Shown: positions 7,973-16,327, counted from the first letter of the stretch. The stretch is 64,000 bases of DNA from Gammaproteobacteria bacterium HGW-Gammaproteobacteria-15 (GCA_002840125.1 PGZF01000001.1:1307237-1371236), one strand, 5' to 3'. Notes: generated by a model from the letters alone, not told the origin. Made by a program: numbers and translations.

Positions 7973-10366
7973 CTAATCCTCATCCATGCTGCCATTTACT
8001 ATTTCAGCAATCTCTGCCAGCCGCACCAAGGCTCGGCCATTAACTGATTTTTTCGGATACTGGCCGCGGCTGTTTTTCTCGCCGGCTTCTACACCAGTTA
8101 GCAGGGTTAACGCCTCATCCACGGTTTTCACCACGTACAGATGAAACTTCTGCTGTTTTACTGCGGTAATAACATCGTCATTCAGCACTAAATTCAACTG
8201 ATTACTGGCCGGAATAATCACGCCCTGCTCGCCGGTTAAACCGCGACTTTGGCATAAGCGGAAGTAGCCTTCTATTTTTTCATTTACCCCACCAATGGCC
8301 TGCACCTGACCATGCTGGTTAATTGAACCTGTTACCGCCAGGCTTTGTTTAATCGGGATATCAGTAATGGCCGATAACAGCGCGCACACTTCCGCCAGCG
8401 AGGCGCTGTCGCCGTCAATATGGCCATAGCTTTGCTCCATAGCAATATTAGCTGACAGCGTTAACGGAAACTGGCGGGCATATTTAGCGCCAAGGTAGCC
8501 GGTTAACAGCAGCACGCCTTTGGAGTGAATGGCTTTGCCCAGTTCAACCTCGCGTTCAATATCAACTACACCGCTGGAGCCGGCAAACACCGTAGCGCTG
8601 ATACGTGCCGGTGTACCAAAGGCGGTATCACCAATTTCCAGTACCGTCAGGCCGTTAATTTTACCCACGGCCAGGCCGTCGGTATCAATTAAAATCTGCC
8701 CTTCCTGAATATCTTCTAAAAAGCCTTCGCTAATACGGCCGGTACGGTGCTGCTTGCCTTTAAGCGCCTGCTGAATATGCTCTGCCGTTAAGCTGCTGCT
8801 GTGTTGCTGGCCGGCGTAATAGCAGGCTTCGCGTACCAGCTCTAATACGTCGGCAAAGCGGGCCGACAACTTACGCTGGTGTTCGGCTTGGCGAAAACTA
8901 AAGGTCAGCAGTTGTTTAAAACCGCTAGCGGTCAGCTCGTCAATGTTAAGCAAGCGCATTTGCTCGCGAATTTGCATCGCCATATAAGTGATGGTTTCGG
9001 CAGTATTGGGCAGGTAATGTTCAAAGTCGGCCAGCACCCGGAACAGCTCGTTAAATTCGTCGTCAACGTCCTGAATAAGGTAATATAGATCGCGCGAGCC
9101 CAGCAGCACCACTTTGACATTCAGCGGTATTGCCCGCGGCGTAATAATGGTTGAGTTAGTAACCGCATGCTCCGACAGCGTATCAATTAGCAGCTCGCCG
9201 GATTTTAGCGCCAGTTTTAATGCATCCCACAGTTGCGGTTGTGTCAGCAAGCGGTCGGCATCGAGAATTAAATAGCCGCCATTGGCGCGGTGCAAGGCGC
9301 CGGGGCGGATCATGCGGTAGTTGGTGTATAAGTTACCGCTGCTGGAATTGTACTCTACCCGGCCAAACAGGTTGCCATAGCTGGGATTAGGCTCAAAAAT
9401 AATCGGCGCACCCGACATACTTTCGTAATGCACCAGTACGTTTGGCACAAATTCTTCAATAAAAATTTCGCGGTTGTCGGCCTCTTCCTGCTTTTCGGCT
9501 TCAGATTCATCCGGCATCAGTTCCAGCACGGCTTTTACCAGATGGCTGCGCATTTCACGAATATAGCGCAGCACCCCTAGCTCAGCGGCATAGTCATGCT
9601 CCAGCTGTTTCAGCAGCGGCTTAATCGCCTGTTCTATGGTGTCTTTACGCAAGGCGCGCAGGCTTTCCGACAGCTCACGTTTCCACTGCGGCAGCTCCAG
9701 CAGCTGCTCATTTAGTATGGTTTCCAGCTCGCTGACCAGGCCGTAGAAATACTGCCGTTGCTCTTCGGTTAATTTAGAAAACTCCTGATCATCCAGCGGC
9801 TTGCCGTCGATAATCGGCGAAAAGCTTACTGCGCCGTTTTCTTCGTACAGCACAACATTTTTTTCCAGCGCCTTGCTTTCTACCAGCTCAATAGCATTTT
9901 CGTATTTATCGTCAAAGGCGCGGGCAATAGCTTTTTTCTTACGCTGATAACCAGGGTTGTCAAAGGCGGCCGGAAAGGTATCCAGCAGTTCATCTATCAG
10001 CGCTTCAATTTTTTTAACCAGTATTTTGCCTTCACCCGGCAGCAAACGCAGGGTGTTAGGTACACGCTCATCATCAAAGTTATTCAGGTAACACCACTCT
10101 TCCGGCGTGGCTTTTTCACTGGCAGCCTGCTGCAGTATGTCCTGCACCAGCGTAAAGCGCCCTAATGCCGGTTCACCCATTACGTACAGGTTATAACCGG
10201 GCATATCCATGCCAATGGCAAAAGCCAGTGCCGACTTAGCTCTGTCCTGGCCAATAAACGCCGGGATCAGTTGCTTAACATCCAGCGCCTGTTTAATCAG
10301 TTTGCTGTCCAGATGCGGCCCGAGTTGTTGTACCGTCAGTGCCAGAGGATTGAGGTGTTGGGTCAT
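7973..10366 (-). CDS. Lon-like (LonB/YcbZ-type) AAA+ protease
   Basis: A 797-residue ATP-dependent protease of the Lon-related group lacking the LonA substrate-binding N domain. The C-terminal Lon proteolytic domain keeps the Ser-Lys dyad, S654 in G-D-S-A-S and K697 in G-G-V-N-E-K-I-E-G, 43 residues apart as in LonA. The ATPase part has a long charged insertion (about 130-310), a Walker-B-like L-I-L-D-A-D and a P-loop G-E-P-A-L-G-R (64-70) where Arg replaces the usual Lys. Family members are soluble proteases or peptidases of poorly known substrate. It is divergent from the 91-residue gene at 10514, with a 147-base gap. Confidence 0.9.
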   Translation of the reverse strand: MTQHLNPLALTVQQLGPHLDSKLIKQALDVKQLIPAFIGQDRAKSALAFAIGMDMPGYNLYVMGEPALGRFTLVQDILQQAASEKATPEEWCYLNNFDDERVPNTLRLLPGEGKILVKKIEALIDELLDTFPAAFDNPGYQRKKKAIARAFDDKYENAIELVESKALEKNVVLYEENGAVSFSPIIDGKPLDDQEFSKLTEEQRQYFYGLVSELETILNEQLLELPQWKRELSESLRALRKDTIEQAIKPLLKQLEHDYAAELGVLRYIREMRSHLVKAVLELMPDESEAEKQEEADNREIFIEEFVPNVLVHYESMSGAPIIFEPNPSYGNLFGRVEYNSSSGNLYTNYRMIRPGALHRANGGYLILDADRLLTQPQLWDALKLALKSGELLIDTLSEHAVTNSTIITPRAIPLNVKVVLLGSRDLYYLIQDVDDEFNELFRVLADFEHYLPNTAETITYMAMQIREQMRLLNIDELTASGFKQLLTFSFRQAEHQRKLSARFADVLELVREACYYAGQQHSSSLTAEHIQQALKGKQHRTGRISEGFLEDIQEGQILIDTDGLAVGKINGLTVLEIGDTAFGTPARISATVFAGSSGVVDIEREVELGKAIHSKGVLLLTGYLGAKYARQFPLTLSANIAMEQSYGHIDGDSASLAEVCALLSAITDIPIKQSLAVTGSINQHGQVQAIGGVNEKIEGYFRLCQSRGLTGEQGVIIPASNQLNLVLNDDVITAVKQQKFHLYVVKTVDEALTLLTGVEAGEKNSRGQYPKKSVNGRALVRLAEIAEIVNGSMDED

Positions 10367-10513
10367 GTATTACCTTAGCTTAACCAGCTGTTATAGCGGC
10401 TATACTAGCAAAAAGCAGCCCTGCTGTGCTGGCCAATTTCATTGTTTAATTAAAGAAATACCTGTTGTTGTCGATACAGTGTTTATCAAGGCTAACAGTG
10501 CACGGGGCAAATT

Positions 10514-10789
10514 ATGAACGAGACTTACCGCTTACAAAAAATCCGCAACCTGGGAGTGCGCTTACAGGAGCTGGAATTAGTATCGTTAACTCCGGGTAAA
10601 TCTTATACATCAGCTGCACTTAACTTTCTGTTTGCTGACCACGAATTAGAGCGCCCAGCCGGTGTACCGCTGGAACATACCTTAAAAACCCTGGGCAACG
10701 CCATAGTAAGCAAACGTAAAGTGCGCTTTGCCAATCTTGACGCCGATGCAGTAATCGACTTTTTCTGCCGCTTATACCGCGTACATTAA
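10514..10789 (+). CDS. Hypothetical protein, 91 residues
   Basis: I do not recognise this protein. It is small, has no signal peptide or membrane segment, and looks like a compact alpha/beta protein (basic first half, D-A-D-A-V-I-D-F-F-C near the end). An ATG start follows a GGGGC-rich stretch. It is divergent from the Lon-like protease and lies 94 bases before the ECF sigma gene, on the same strand. Codon use matches its neighbours, so it is probably a real gene; function is unknown. Confidence 0.65.
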   Translation: MNETYRLQKIRNLGVRLQELELVSLTPGKSYTSAALNFLFADHELERPAGVPLEHTLKTLGNAIVSKRKVRFANLDADAVIDFFCRLYRVH

Positions 10790-10883
10790 GCCTTCTGTTG
10801 GCAGTAAATTAGCGCAGCGCTGAAATACATCTGCCTGCCAGCCGTTCTTATACCTCAGTTAATCTAAACTCAGGAATGGCAGC

Positions 10884-11552
10884 GTGAGCAACATTCATTT
10901 TTTGCCAGCGAAGCACAATAGCGCTAGGCTATCAGCCAATTCAGCAGCTATTAACACCAGTGCTATGCCAGAGCAATCAACCACGCCACCAGACAATTCG
11001 GTAACACCAGTGCCGCACGTTGCGCTGCTTAAACCCAGCGCCAGTAAAAATAAGCGCTATGAACAGTTGGTACAGCTTTACCATGCTGATATCTACCGCT
11101 ATGGCTACTGGCTGTGTAAAGACCCCGATATCGCCCAGGATTTAGTACAGGAAACCTTTTTACGTGCCTGGAAACACCTGGACAGCCTGCTGGATGCCGC
11201 TGCAGCAAAATCCTGGTTAATTACCATACTGCGCCGCGAAAATGCCCGCCGCTTCGAGCGCAAACAATTTGACTATGACGACGCCGCTGAGCAAGACAGC
11301 CTGCCCGACACCGGGCAAAGCAGTGCCGAACAAGATTGCGACAACAATAAGTTACGTAATTATATGGCGGCTTTGCCGGAAGAATACCGTGAGCCACTGG
11401 TAATGCAGGTTATTGGTGGTTTTAGCAGTGATGAAATAGCCAGCCTGCTGCAACTGAACGTTAATACAGTAAATACCCGTTTATTCCGCGCCCGCAAGCT
11501 ATTGCGTGAATACCTGAACATTAACCGGCATGGGGAGACTCACCATGAATAA
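10884..11552 (+). CDS. ECF-type sigma-70 family RNA polymerase sigma factor
   Basis: A 222-residue sigma factor with only regions 2 and 4. Region 2 (about 70-130) shows D-I-Y-R-Y-G-Y-W-L and A-Q-D-L-V-Q-E-T-F-L-R-A-W; region 4 (about 165-215) shows L-P-E-E-Y-R-E-P-L-V and an HTH ending in V-N-T-V-N-T-R-L-F-R-A-R-K-L-L. About 55 polar, low-complexity residues precede region 2, so the GTG start at 10884 (AGGA about eleven bases upstream) could be too early. Its 3' end overlaps the downstream DUF3379-type gene by eight bases, the usual arrangement of an ECF sigma with its cognate anti-sigma. Confidence 0.92.
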   Translation: MSNIHFLPAKHNSARLSANSAAINTSAMPEQSTTPPDNSVTPVPHVALLKPSASKNKRYEQLVQLYHADIYRYGYWLCKDPDIAQDLVQETFLRAWKHLDSLLDAAAAKSWLITILRRENARRFERKQFDYDDAAEQDSLPDTGQSSAEQDCDNNKLRNYMAALPEEYREPLVMQVIGGFSSDEIASLLQLNVNTVNTRLFRARKLLREYLNINRHGETHHE

Positions 11553-12249
11553 CACTGAAGTACGCCGTATTTTACTGGTTGACCCTTTTAGCCAGGAGCC
11601 GGCGGTGCGTGATGCCTTAGCACGGGATACTACTTTGCAGCAATTTGCCCTTGAACTGCAGCAACAGCAGCGTGATCTGGAAGATGCCTTACAGGTACCT
11701 GTGCCGCCGATGCTGGCCGAACGCCTGCTGCAAATACCGGCACAGCAACAACCTAAGCCACTGCGCCGCTGGTTTACACCACTGGCGCTGGCAGCCAGTA
11801 TTGCGCTGGTATCGGTGCTAAGTGTACAGCTTTATCAAAACAGTTTTGCCACTGATCTTGGCAGCCACGCGCTGGCACATGTGTACCATGAGAACGCTTA
11901 TTTGCAGCAGCATGCGCAAATGCAGCCTCTGGATGAAGTAAACCTGAAACTGGCCAGTTTTGATGCCAGCCTGCAAGACTGGCAGGATGAGATAATTTAT
12001 GCCCGTTACTGCACCTTTCAGGGAGTACGGTCTTTACACCTGGCAGTAAAAACCGCTAACGGTTATGCCACGGTATTTATTGTGCCCAAAGAAGCTGAAC
12101 TGGATTTTGTTGCCAGCTTTGCTGATAAACGTTATCAGGGATTAACCCTGGCCATGTCTAAAGCCAACGTAGTGGTAGTAAGTGACAACGCCGATGACTT
12201 GCAACAACTGCCACAGAAGCTGACAGATAAACTGATTTTTTCTGCCTGA
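11545..12249 (+). CDS. Probable membrane anti-sigma factor (DUF3379-like)
   Basis: A 234-residue protein with a cytoplasmic N-terminal part (about 1-80), one membrane helix (around residues 84-102, L-A-L-A-A-S-I-A-L-V-S-V-L) and a periplasmic C-terminal domain with H-V-Y-H-E-N and Y-A-T-V-F-I-V-P segments. This resembles the DUF3379 proteins encoded after ECF sigma genes in Shewanella and Vibrio relatives. I chose the ATG at 11545 because GGGGAG sits just before it; an in-frame ATG at 11530 lacks a site. It overlaps the sigma gene by eight bases, so translation is probably coupled. Anti-sigma function is inferred from context and topology. Confidence 0.78.
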   Translation: MNNTEVRRILLVDPFSQEPAVRDALARDTTLQQFALELQQQQRDLEDALQVPVPPMLAERLLQIPAQQQPKPLRRWFTPLALAASIALVSVLSVQLYQNSFATDLGSHALAHVYHENAYLQQHAQMQPLDEVNLKLASFDASLQDWQDEIIYARYCTFQGVRSLHLAVKTANGYATVFIVPKEAELDFVASFADKRYQGLTLAMSKANVVVVSDNADDLQQLPQKLTDKLIFSA

Positions 12250-12262
12250 GCCGGAGCAACCT

Positions 12263-13087
12263 ATGCCTGCGATTATTACCGGCACTGCGACAGCTCCTGT
12301 CGGCAACCTGCAGCATTTGGGGTTACAGGCATTTATGCCGCATCCTGCGCTGGCCGCCTGGGTGCAGTGTTATTGGGTTATGCGCCTTACAACCTTACCC
12401 GCTGCCGGTTACCAGCAAACACTGTATCCGGACGGTGGCAGCAGCCTGAATTTTTATTTTCAGCCCGGCCAGCCGCCACAATGTCATTTTAACGGCAGCC
12501 AGACACTAACTACCTTACAGTTAACCGAGGCTCTGGACGCCGTTGGTATACGCTTTTATCCCGGCGGCGCTTTTCAGCTACTTGGGCAGGATGCCCCACT
12601 GTTACAGGGCGATGCGGTAAATGCCGCTGATTTTGGTATTTCTACGTTGCCACCACTGCAACAGCAACTTGCTGCTACTGAGCATACCGCGGCAAGGTTG
12701 CAATATATTGATCAATGGTTGTTGCAACAAGTGCAGCAACGTAATGCCAAAAGCAGCCATATTCAACAGGTGTTACCGGTTTTATTGCTGCAACAGACAA
12801 CGCCTTCAGTTAGTGAGCTAAGCGCTGGGGTTAACCTGAGCCGGCGCCAGTTTGAGCGTAAATTCCTGCAACAGGTTGGCTTAACACCCGGCCAGTTAAA
12901 GCTGCTGCAACGGGTGCGCCATGCCAGACAACTGATCAACCTTAACCCGCAGCAGGCATTGACCGATATTGCGCTCTGTAGCGGCTTTTATGATCAGGCG
13001 CATTTTATTCATCAATTTCAGCGCATTACCGGCCAGACGCCCGGCCAGTACCGCCGCCGCAAGCAAAGCCAGTTTCGCATGTCGTAA
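12263..13087 (+). CDS. AraC-family transcriptional regulator
   Basis: A 274-residue regulator. The N-terminal half (about 20-160) resembles the sensor domain common in AraC proteins of the DUF6597 type (H-P-A-L-A-A-W-V-Q-C-Y-W, and P-D-G-G-S-S-L-N-F). The C-terminal half (about 165-268) is a double helix-turn-helix, with L-S-R-R-Q-F-E-R-K-F in the first and D-I-A-L-C-S-G-F-Y-D-Q-A-H-F in the second, ending in the family phrase G-Q-T-P-G-Q-Y-R-R-R. It starts 13 bases after the anti-sigma gene, with a GGAGCAACCT site, so it may be in the same transcript. A natural target is the AhpD-like gene that follows. Confidence 0.9.
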   Translation: MPAIITGTATAPVGNLQHLGLQAFMPHPALAAWVQCYWVMRLTTLPAAGYQQTLYPDGGSSLNFYFQPGQPPQCHFNGSQTLTTLQLTEALDAVGIRFYPGGAFQLLGQDAPLLQGDAVNAADFGISTLPPLQQQLAATEHTAARLQYIDQWLLQQVQQRNAKSSHIQQVLPVLLLQQTTPSVSELSAGVNLSRRQFERKFLQQVGLTPGQLKLLQRVRHARQLINLNPQQALTDIALCSGFYDQAHFIHQFQRITGQTPGQYRRRKQSQFRMS

Positions 13088-13151
13088 AAATACAATTCTG
13101 CTTAAACACTATGCGCCACTATAGTGGCTCCATCACCAAAGGGAGCGCAAC

Positions 13152-13607
13152 ATGACGCCACGCATAGATCGTAACGATGTTTATAAACTGCAACCCACCT
13201 TAGTAAAAGCACTGGGTAGCTTGGGCGAAGCGGCAGGACAGGTAATTGAAGCCTCACTGGTGCATCTGTTGCACCTGCGCATATCGCAGTTGAACGGTTG
13301 TGCCTTTTGCCTGCATATGCATGCTGCAGAAGCCCGCCACGACGGCGAGCAACAACAGCGGCTTGATGTACTGGCCGCCTGGCAGGAAACCCATTTTTTC
13401 TCCGCCCGCGAGCGCGCTGCATTGCGCTGGGCCGAAGCGCTGACCCTGCTGGCCAAACAGCAGGTATCTGACGATATCTACACCGAACTTACCGCACAGT
13501 TCAGCCAAGAGGAAATTGTCAATTTAAGTGCAGTGATAGTAACGATGAACGCCTGGAACCGCATAGCCGTAGGCTTTCAGTTTCAGCCGCAACAGAATAA
13601 AGATTAA
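13152..13607 (+). CDS. Carboxymuconolactone decarboxylase/AhpD-like protein
   Basis: A 151-residue helical protein of the CMD family with the alkylhydroperoxidase-type active site C-A-F-C-L-H-M-H (C50, C53, H57) and the typical E-R-A-A-L-R-W-A-E-A-L-T helix. These two cysteines support a thiol peroxidase or disulfide reductase role, probably in peroxide defence; ring-opening decarboxylase activity is unlikely given the CxxC. It follows the AraC gene after 64 bases with an AAAGGGAGCG site before ATG 13152. In many genomes such genes are regulated by an adjacent AraC/TetR protein, which fits here. Confidence 0.87.
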   Translation: MTPRIDRNDVYKLQPTLVKALGSLGEAAGQVIEASLVHLLHLRISQLNGCAFCLHMHAAEARHDGEQQQRLDVLAAWQETHFFSARERAALRWAEALTLLAKQQVSDDIYTELTAQFSQEEIVNLSAVIVTMNAWNRIAVGFQFQPQQNKD

Positions 13608-13632
13608 CGCGCTGTACAAGCTGTACTCTGAT

Positions 13633-13660
13633 AAAAAAACGGCCCACAAAGGCCGTTTTT
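13633..13660. terminator. Bidirectional terminator between convergent genes
   Basis: The stem AACGGCC/GGCCGTT with loop CACAAA is flanked by A-rich and T-rich arms, so it can stop transcription of the AhpD-like gene (+) and of the PEP-CTERM gene (-). Confidence 0.8.
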
Positions 13661-13680
13661 AACCACGCTTAAACGCTGTA

Positions 13681-14469
13681 TCAGTTGCTGTAGCGCATAC
13701 GCATGCGTAAACCCGCTAAGCCCGCAGCAAACAGGAAAATGCTGGCAGGTGCCGGAATATCATTTACCGGATCAACCTGATCACCAATAAAGCCGATCAG
13801 GTTTTTGGTTAATTCCTGTGAATTGGGTAAATCAAACTGATTCATCATAAAATTCACATCCAGGATCGTGGTTAACGCGCCGGCCATTGCATTACTCAGG
13901 CTGCCTACACCAAAAGCCACACCCGAGCCCATAGAACCGTCAGCACGTGACGTGATCCACTGGCCGGTACCGTTATCCATAAAACAGCCAGAGGCGGCAT
14001 AGGTTACTTCGCTTACTGCATTAGGGCCGGTAAACGGCGCATGTACCATCTGCGTGCCGTCGAAACAGCCATCGAAACCAAGAGCTCCGCCACCTAACAG
14101 CTCGATAAGCTCCAGTACCGAATTATTCCGGTCCATAAAACTTGAGTTTTCACCCATTAAAAACAAACCACCACCATTGCCGAGGTAGTTCATGTAGGTA
14201 TTTTGCGCGGCAGAATCCAGTGCGGCAGCATTAAAAAAACGCACATCCCACACCTGGCTATAGCCGGAAATATCGGCCAGCAGGCTATCAACAATAGTAA
14301 CGGTATTACCTACAGCTAAATGCAATGCCTGCAAGTTCGCCGTTAATGCACTGGTAGTACCCGCTTCTGTAGTTTGATCTGCACCATTTATAATAAGGAT
14401 CGGGCCAGCTGACACTGTGCCAGACAGGGCAAGGCCCGCCACACACAGTAAATGTTTTAATGTTTTCAT
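13681..14469 (-). CDS. PEP-CTERM-type sorted exported protein
   Basis: A 262-residue exported protein. Residues 1-21 form a signal peptide ending in V-S-A. The C-terminus is a tripartite sorting signal: P-A-P-A-S (239-243, a variant of the Pro-Glu-Pro motif), a hydrophobic segment I-F-L-F-A-A-G-L-A-G-L, and the basic cluster R-M-R-M-R (255-259). Such proteins are processed by exosortase and placed at the surface, often with exopolysaccharide. The body (I-L-I-I-N-G-A-D, G-G-G-L-F-L-M-G-E-N) resembles a ThuA/class I amidotransferase-like Rossmann fold without an evident catalytic Cys; that is a weak guess. GGAG precedes the ATG, and a sigma-54 site lies upstream. Confidence 0.8.
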   Translation of the reverse strand: MKTLKHLLCVAGLALSGTVSAGPILIINGADQTTEAGTTSALTANLQALHLAVGNTVTIVDSLLADISGYSQVWDVRFFNAAALDSAAQNTYMNYLGNGGGLFLMGENSSFMDRNNSVLELIELLGGGALGFDGCFDGTQMVHAPFTGPNAVSEVTYAASGCFMDNGTGQWITSRADGSMGSGVAFGVGSLSNAMAGALTTILDVNFMMNQFDLPNSQELTKNLIGFIGDQVDPVNDIPAPASIFLFAAGLAGLRMRMRYSN

Positions 14470-14512
14470 GCTTCACTCCGTGAATTAGTCTTGCCTGATA
14501 GGCAAAGGCACA

Positions 14513-14529
14513 GAGCAACATTCGAGCCA
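14513..14529 (-). promoter_or_regulatory. Sigma-54 (-24/-12) promoter of the PEP-CTERM gene
   Basis: Read on the minus strand, the site is TGGCTCG-AATG-TTGCT, against consensus TGGCACG-N4-TTGCA/T: only one mismatch in the -24 half, correct spacing, and the invariant GG and GC present. It lies about 45 bases before the ATG at 14469, leaving room for a start near 14503 and the GGAG ribosome site. PEP-CTERM genes are known in some lineages to depend on RpoN with the PrsK/PrsR pair, so the location is meaningful. Confidence 0.65.
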
Positions 14530-14618
14530 CTAAATATAATATTTCAAAAACATCAGCTTATATTCTAAATTGCTTAATAACGCAGAACCAACGTAAAAAA
14601 AGCCGACAAGCCAACCCC

Positions 14619-15182
14619 TTAAACAGCTGGCAATTTACTTAAACGGCGCCATAAATACAGGCCATACCAGGCGTTAAACCAAAAGCCGGTATACACAATG
14701 GCGGTAAGGTGTAACTCGCGCGAGAAATACAGCGGCACCGCCAGCGTATTAACAATCAGCCAAAACCACCAGGTTTCCAGTTTACGGTTCATCAGTAGAA
14801 ACTGGGCAATAATACTGAACATTAAAATGGCCGAGTCAACAAAGGGCGCGTAGGCATCAGTAAAGCGGTGCAATATCAAGCCATACAGCAACGTAACCAG
14901 CAAGGCCAGGGCAGCATAACCCAGCAACCGGATAGATGGTGCTGAGGTTACTGCTTTAACACCGCTGCTGCGGCCCCACTGATACCAGCCGATAAAGTTA
15001 GTGGCGATAAAAAACAGCATCAATACTACTTCAGCATACAGCTTTACCTGATAAAACAACACGGCAAACAAGGCACAGCCAATAACGCCCAGCCACCAGG
15101 TATGAATGCTGTTACGCGCAGCCAAAAACACCGCCAGCAAATAAAAGCCATTGGCGCCATATTCCAGATAAGTCGGGTTCAT
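14619..15182 (-). CDS. pnuC: Nicotinamide riboside transporter PnuC
   Basis: A 187-residue membrane protein with about seven helices and the PnuC signature aromatic motifs (N-F-I-G-W-Y-Q-W-G in the middle; W-F-W-L-I-V-N and F-N-A-W-Y-G-L-Y-L-W near the end). PnuC takes up nicotinamide riboside for NAD salvage, driven by later phosphorylation. I chose ATG 15182 because AGGAAA lies just before it; an in-frame TTG at 15197 has no ribosome site. It is the last gene of the racemase-DUF393-pnuC minus-strand run, 15 bases after the DUF393 gene. No riboswitch was seen upstream. Confidence 0.9.
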   Translation of the reverse strand: MNPTYLEYGANGFYLLAVFLAARNSIHTWWLGVIGCALFAVLFYQVKLYAEVVLMLFFIATNFIGWYQWGRSSGVKAVTSAPSIRLLGYAALALLVTLLYGLILHRFTDAYAPFVDSAILMFSIIAQFLLMNRKLETWWFWLIVNTLAVPLYFSRELHLTAIVYTGFWFNAWYGLYLWRRLSKLPAV

Positions 15183-15197
15183 CAGGGTTTCCTGCAA

Positions 15198-15605
15198 TTA
15201 AAAACGATCATTACCGCCAATGCCAAGGTTGTTAATCTTGCGTTTGCCCAGCAGTTTCAGCAGCAAATTACGGAAGAAACGTAACAGCGGATACAGCCAC
15301 TTTGCCAGCCGTTTTGATTTAAACAAATGATAATTCAGCCGGTTAAATAGCCCGCTGCGGCTGCTAAGCAGCGACAACATATAAATAGCGTCACTGCCGT
15401 AGTACCAGTTGTCGCCCATTTTCAGCACCATACCCTGATCAATATCCAGCCCCTGCGCAGTAATTTGCTGCATTACCTCAGTGTCTTCACGGGCGTTAAT
15501 CAGTTTAAGCTCGCCGACACTCTGGCGAATACGTACCATCTGGCAATAGGCATTGCAGGCCGGGCATTCTTTGTCGTAAATCAGCAGGATGGGGTTTTCA
15601 GCCAT
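15198..15605 (-). CDS. DUF393 (DCC-type) thiol-disulfide oxidoreductase-like protein
   Basis: A 135-residue protein of the DUF393 family, with the thioredoxin-like active site Y-D-K-E-C-P-A-C-N (C14, C17) at the N-terminus. The second half (L-N-Y-H-L-F-K-S-K-R, Y-P-L-L-R-F-F-R-N-L-L-L-K-L-L-G) is basic and amphipathic and may lie on the membrane. The redox partner is unknown. Its start overlaps the racemase stop by one base (TAATG), and pnuC follows at once, so the three are probably co-transcribed. Confidence 0.82.
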   Translation of the reverse strand: MAENPILLIYDKECPACNAYCQMVRIRQSVGELKLINAREDTEVMQQITAQGLDIDQGMVLKMGDNWYYGSDAIYMLSLLSSRSGLFNRLNYHLFKSKRLAKWLYPLLRFFRNLLLKLLGKRKINNLGIGGNDRF

Positions 15606-16327
15606 TAGGGTGTGTTGCCGGTATTCAGGTTATCAGGTAATGCCAGTCTAACAGCTGCAGCAGCATGGATCACCGTAGTATCAAATAACGGCACTGCGGC
15701 ATCAGCTTTACCCACCAGTAAGCCAATTTCGGTGCAGCCAAGAATAATGCCATCCACGCCTTGCCAGGCAAGGCCGGCCATCATCTTACGCACGGCTTGT
15801 TTAGATTCGGCTGTAATGACACCCAGGCAGAGTTCCTGATAAATAATCTGATGCAGGTTGTCTTGTTCGGCTTCGTTTGGCAGCAGCACTTCAATGCCAT
15901 GTAACTCACTTAACCGCTCGCGGTAAAACGGCTGCTGCATGGTAAATTTGGTGCCAAGCAGCCCGACACGGTTACAACCTGCCTGTTTTATTGCAACGGC
16001 AGTAGCATCGGCAATATGCAGCAGCGGAATACTCACTGCAGCTTCAATGCTACCGGCCACTTTATGCATGGTGTTGGTACAAAGCACAATAAAATCGGCG
16101 CCAGCCGCTTCCAGCGCGCGCGCGGCATTGGCCAGCACAACACCTGCGCCGTCCCAGTCACCGGCATGCTGCAGGCGTTCAATATCGTGAAAATTAACGC
16201 TGACTAAAATACATTTGGCGGAATGCAGCCCACCCAGTTGTTGTTTTACACCTTCGTTAAGCAGGCGGTAATAAGGAATAGTCGACTCCCAGCTCATACC
16301 GCCGATAAGGCCAATGGTTTTCATCAT
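15605..16327 (-). CDS. Aspartate/glutamate racemase family protein (YgeA-like)
   Basis: A 240-residue PLP-independent amino acid racemase relative. It has the two facing cysteine motifs of the family, V-L-C-T-N-T-M-H in the N-terminal half and I-L-G-C-T-E-I-G near the end, and the opening G-L-I-G-G-M-S-W-E-S-T. E. coli YgeA is a broad-specificity racemase, so an Asp/Glu or other racemase is likely. The ATG at 16327 follows GAGAG; the frame is open upstream to 16408 but has no site there. It is first of a three-gene unit with DUF393 and pnuC. Confidence 0.88.
   Translation of the reverse strand: MMKTIGLIGGMSWESTIPYYRLLNEGVKQQLGGLHSAKCILVSVNFHDIERLQHAGDWDGAGVVLANAARALEAAGADFIVLCTNTMHKVAGSIEAAVSIPLLHIADATAVAIKQAGCNRVGLLGTKFTMQQPFYRERLSELHGIEVLLPNEAEQDNLHQIIYQELCLGVITAESKQAVRKMMAGLAWQGVDGIILGCTEIGLLVGKADAAVPLFDTTVIHAAAAVRLALPDNLNTGNTP

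Noticed and set aside
14534-14618. AT-rich stretch upstream of the PEP-CTERM gene as a gene
   Set aside because: No open frame with a ribosome site; it is better explained as the upstream region of the sigma-54 promoter.
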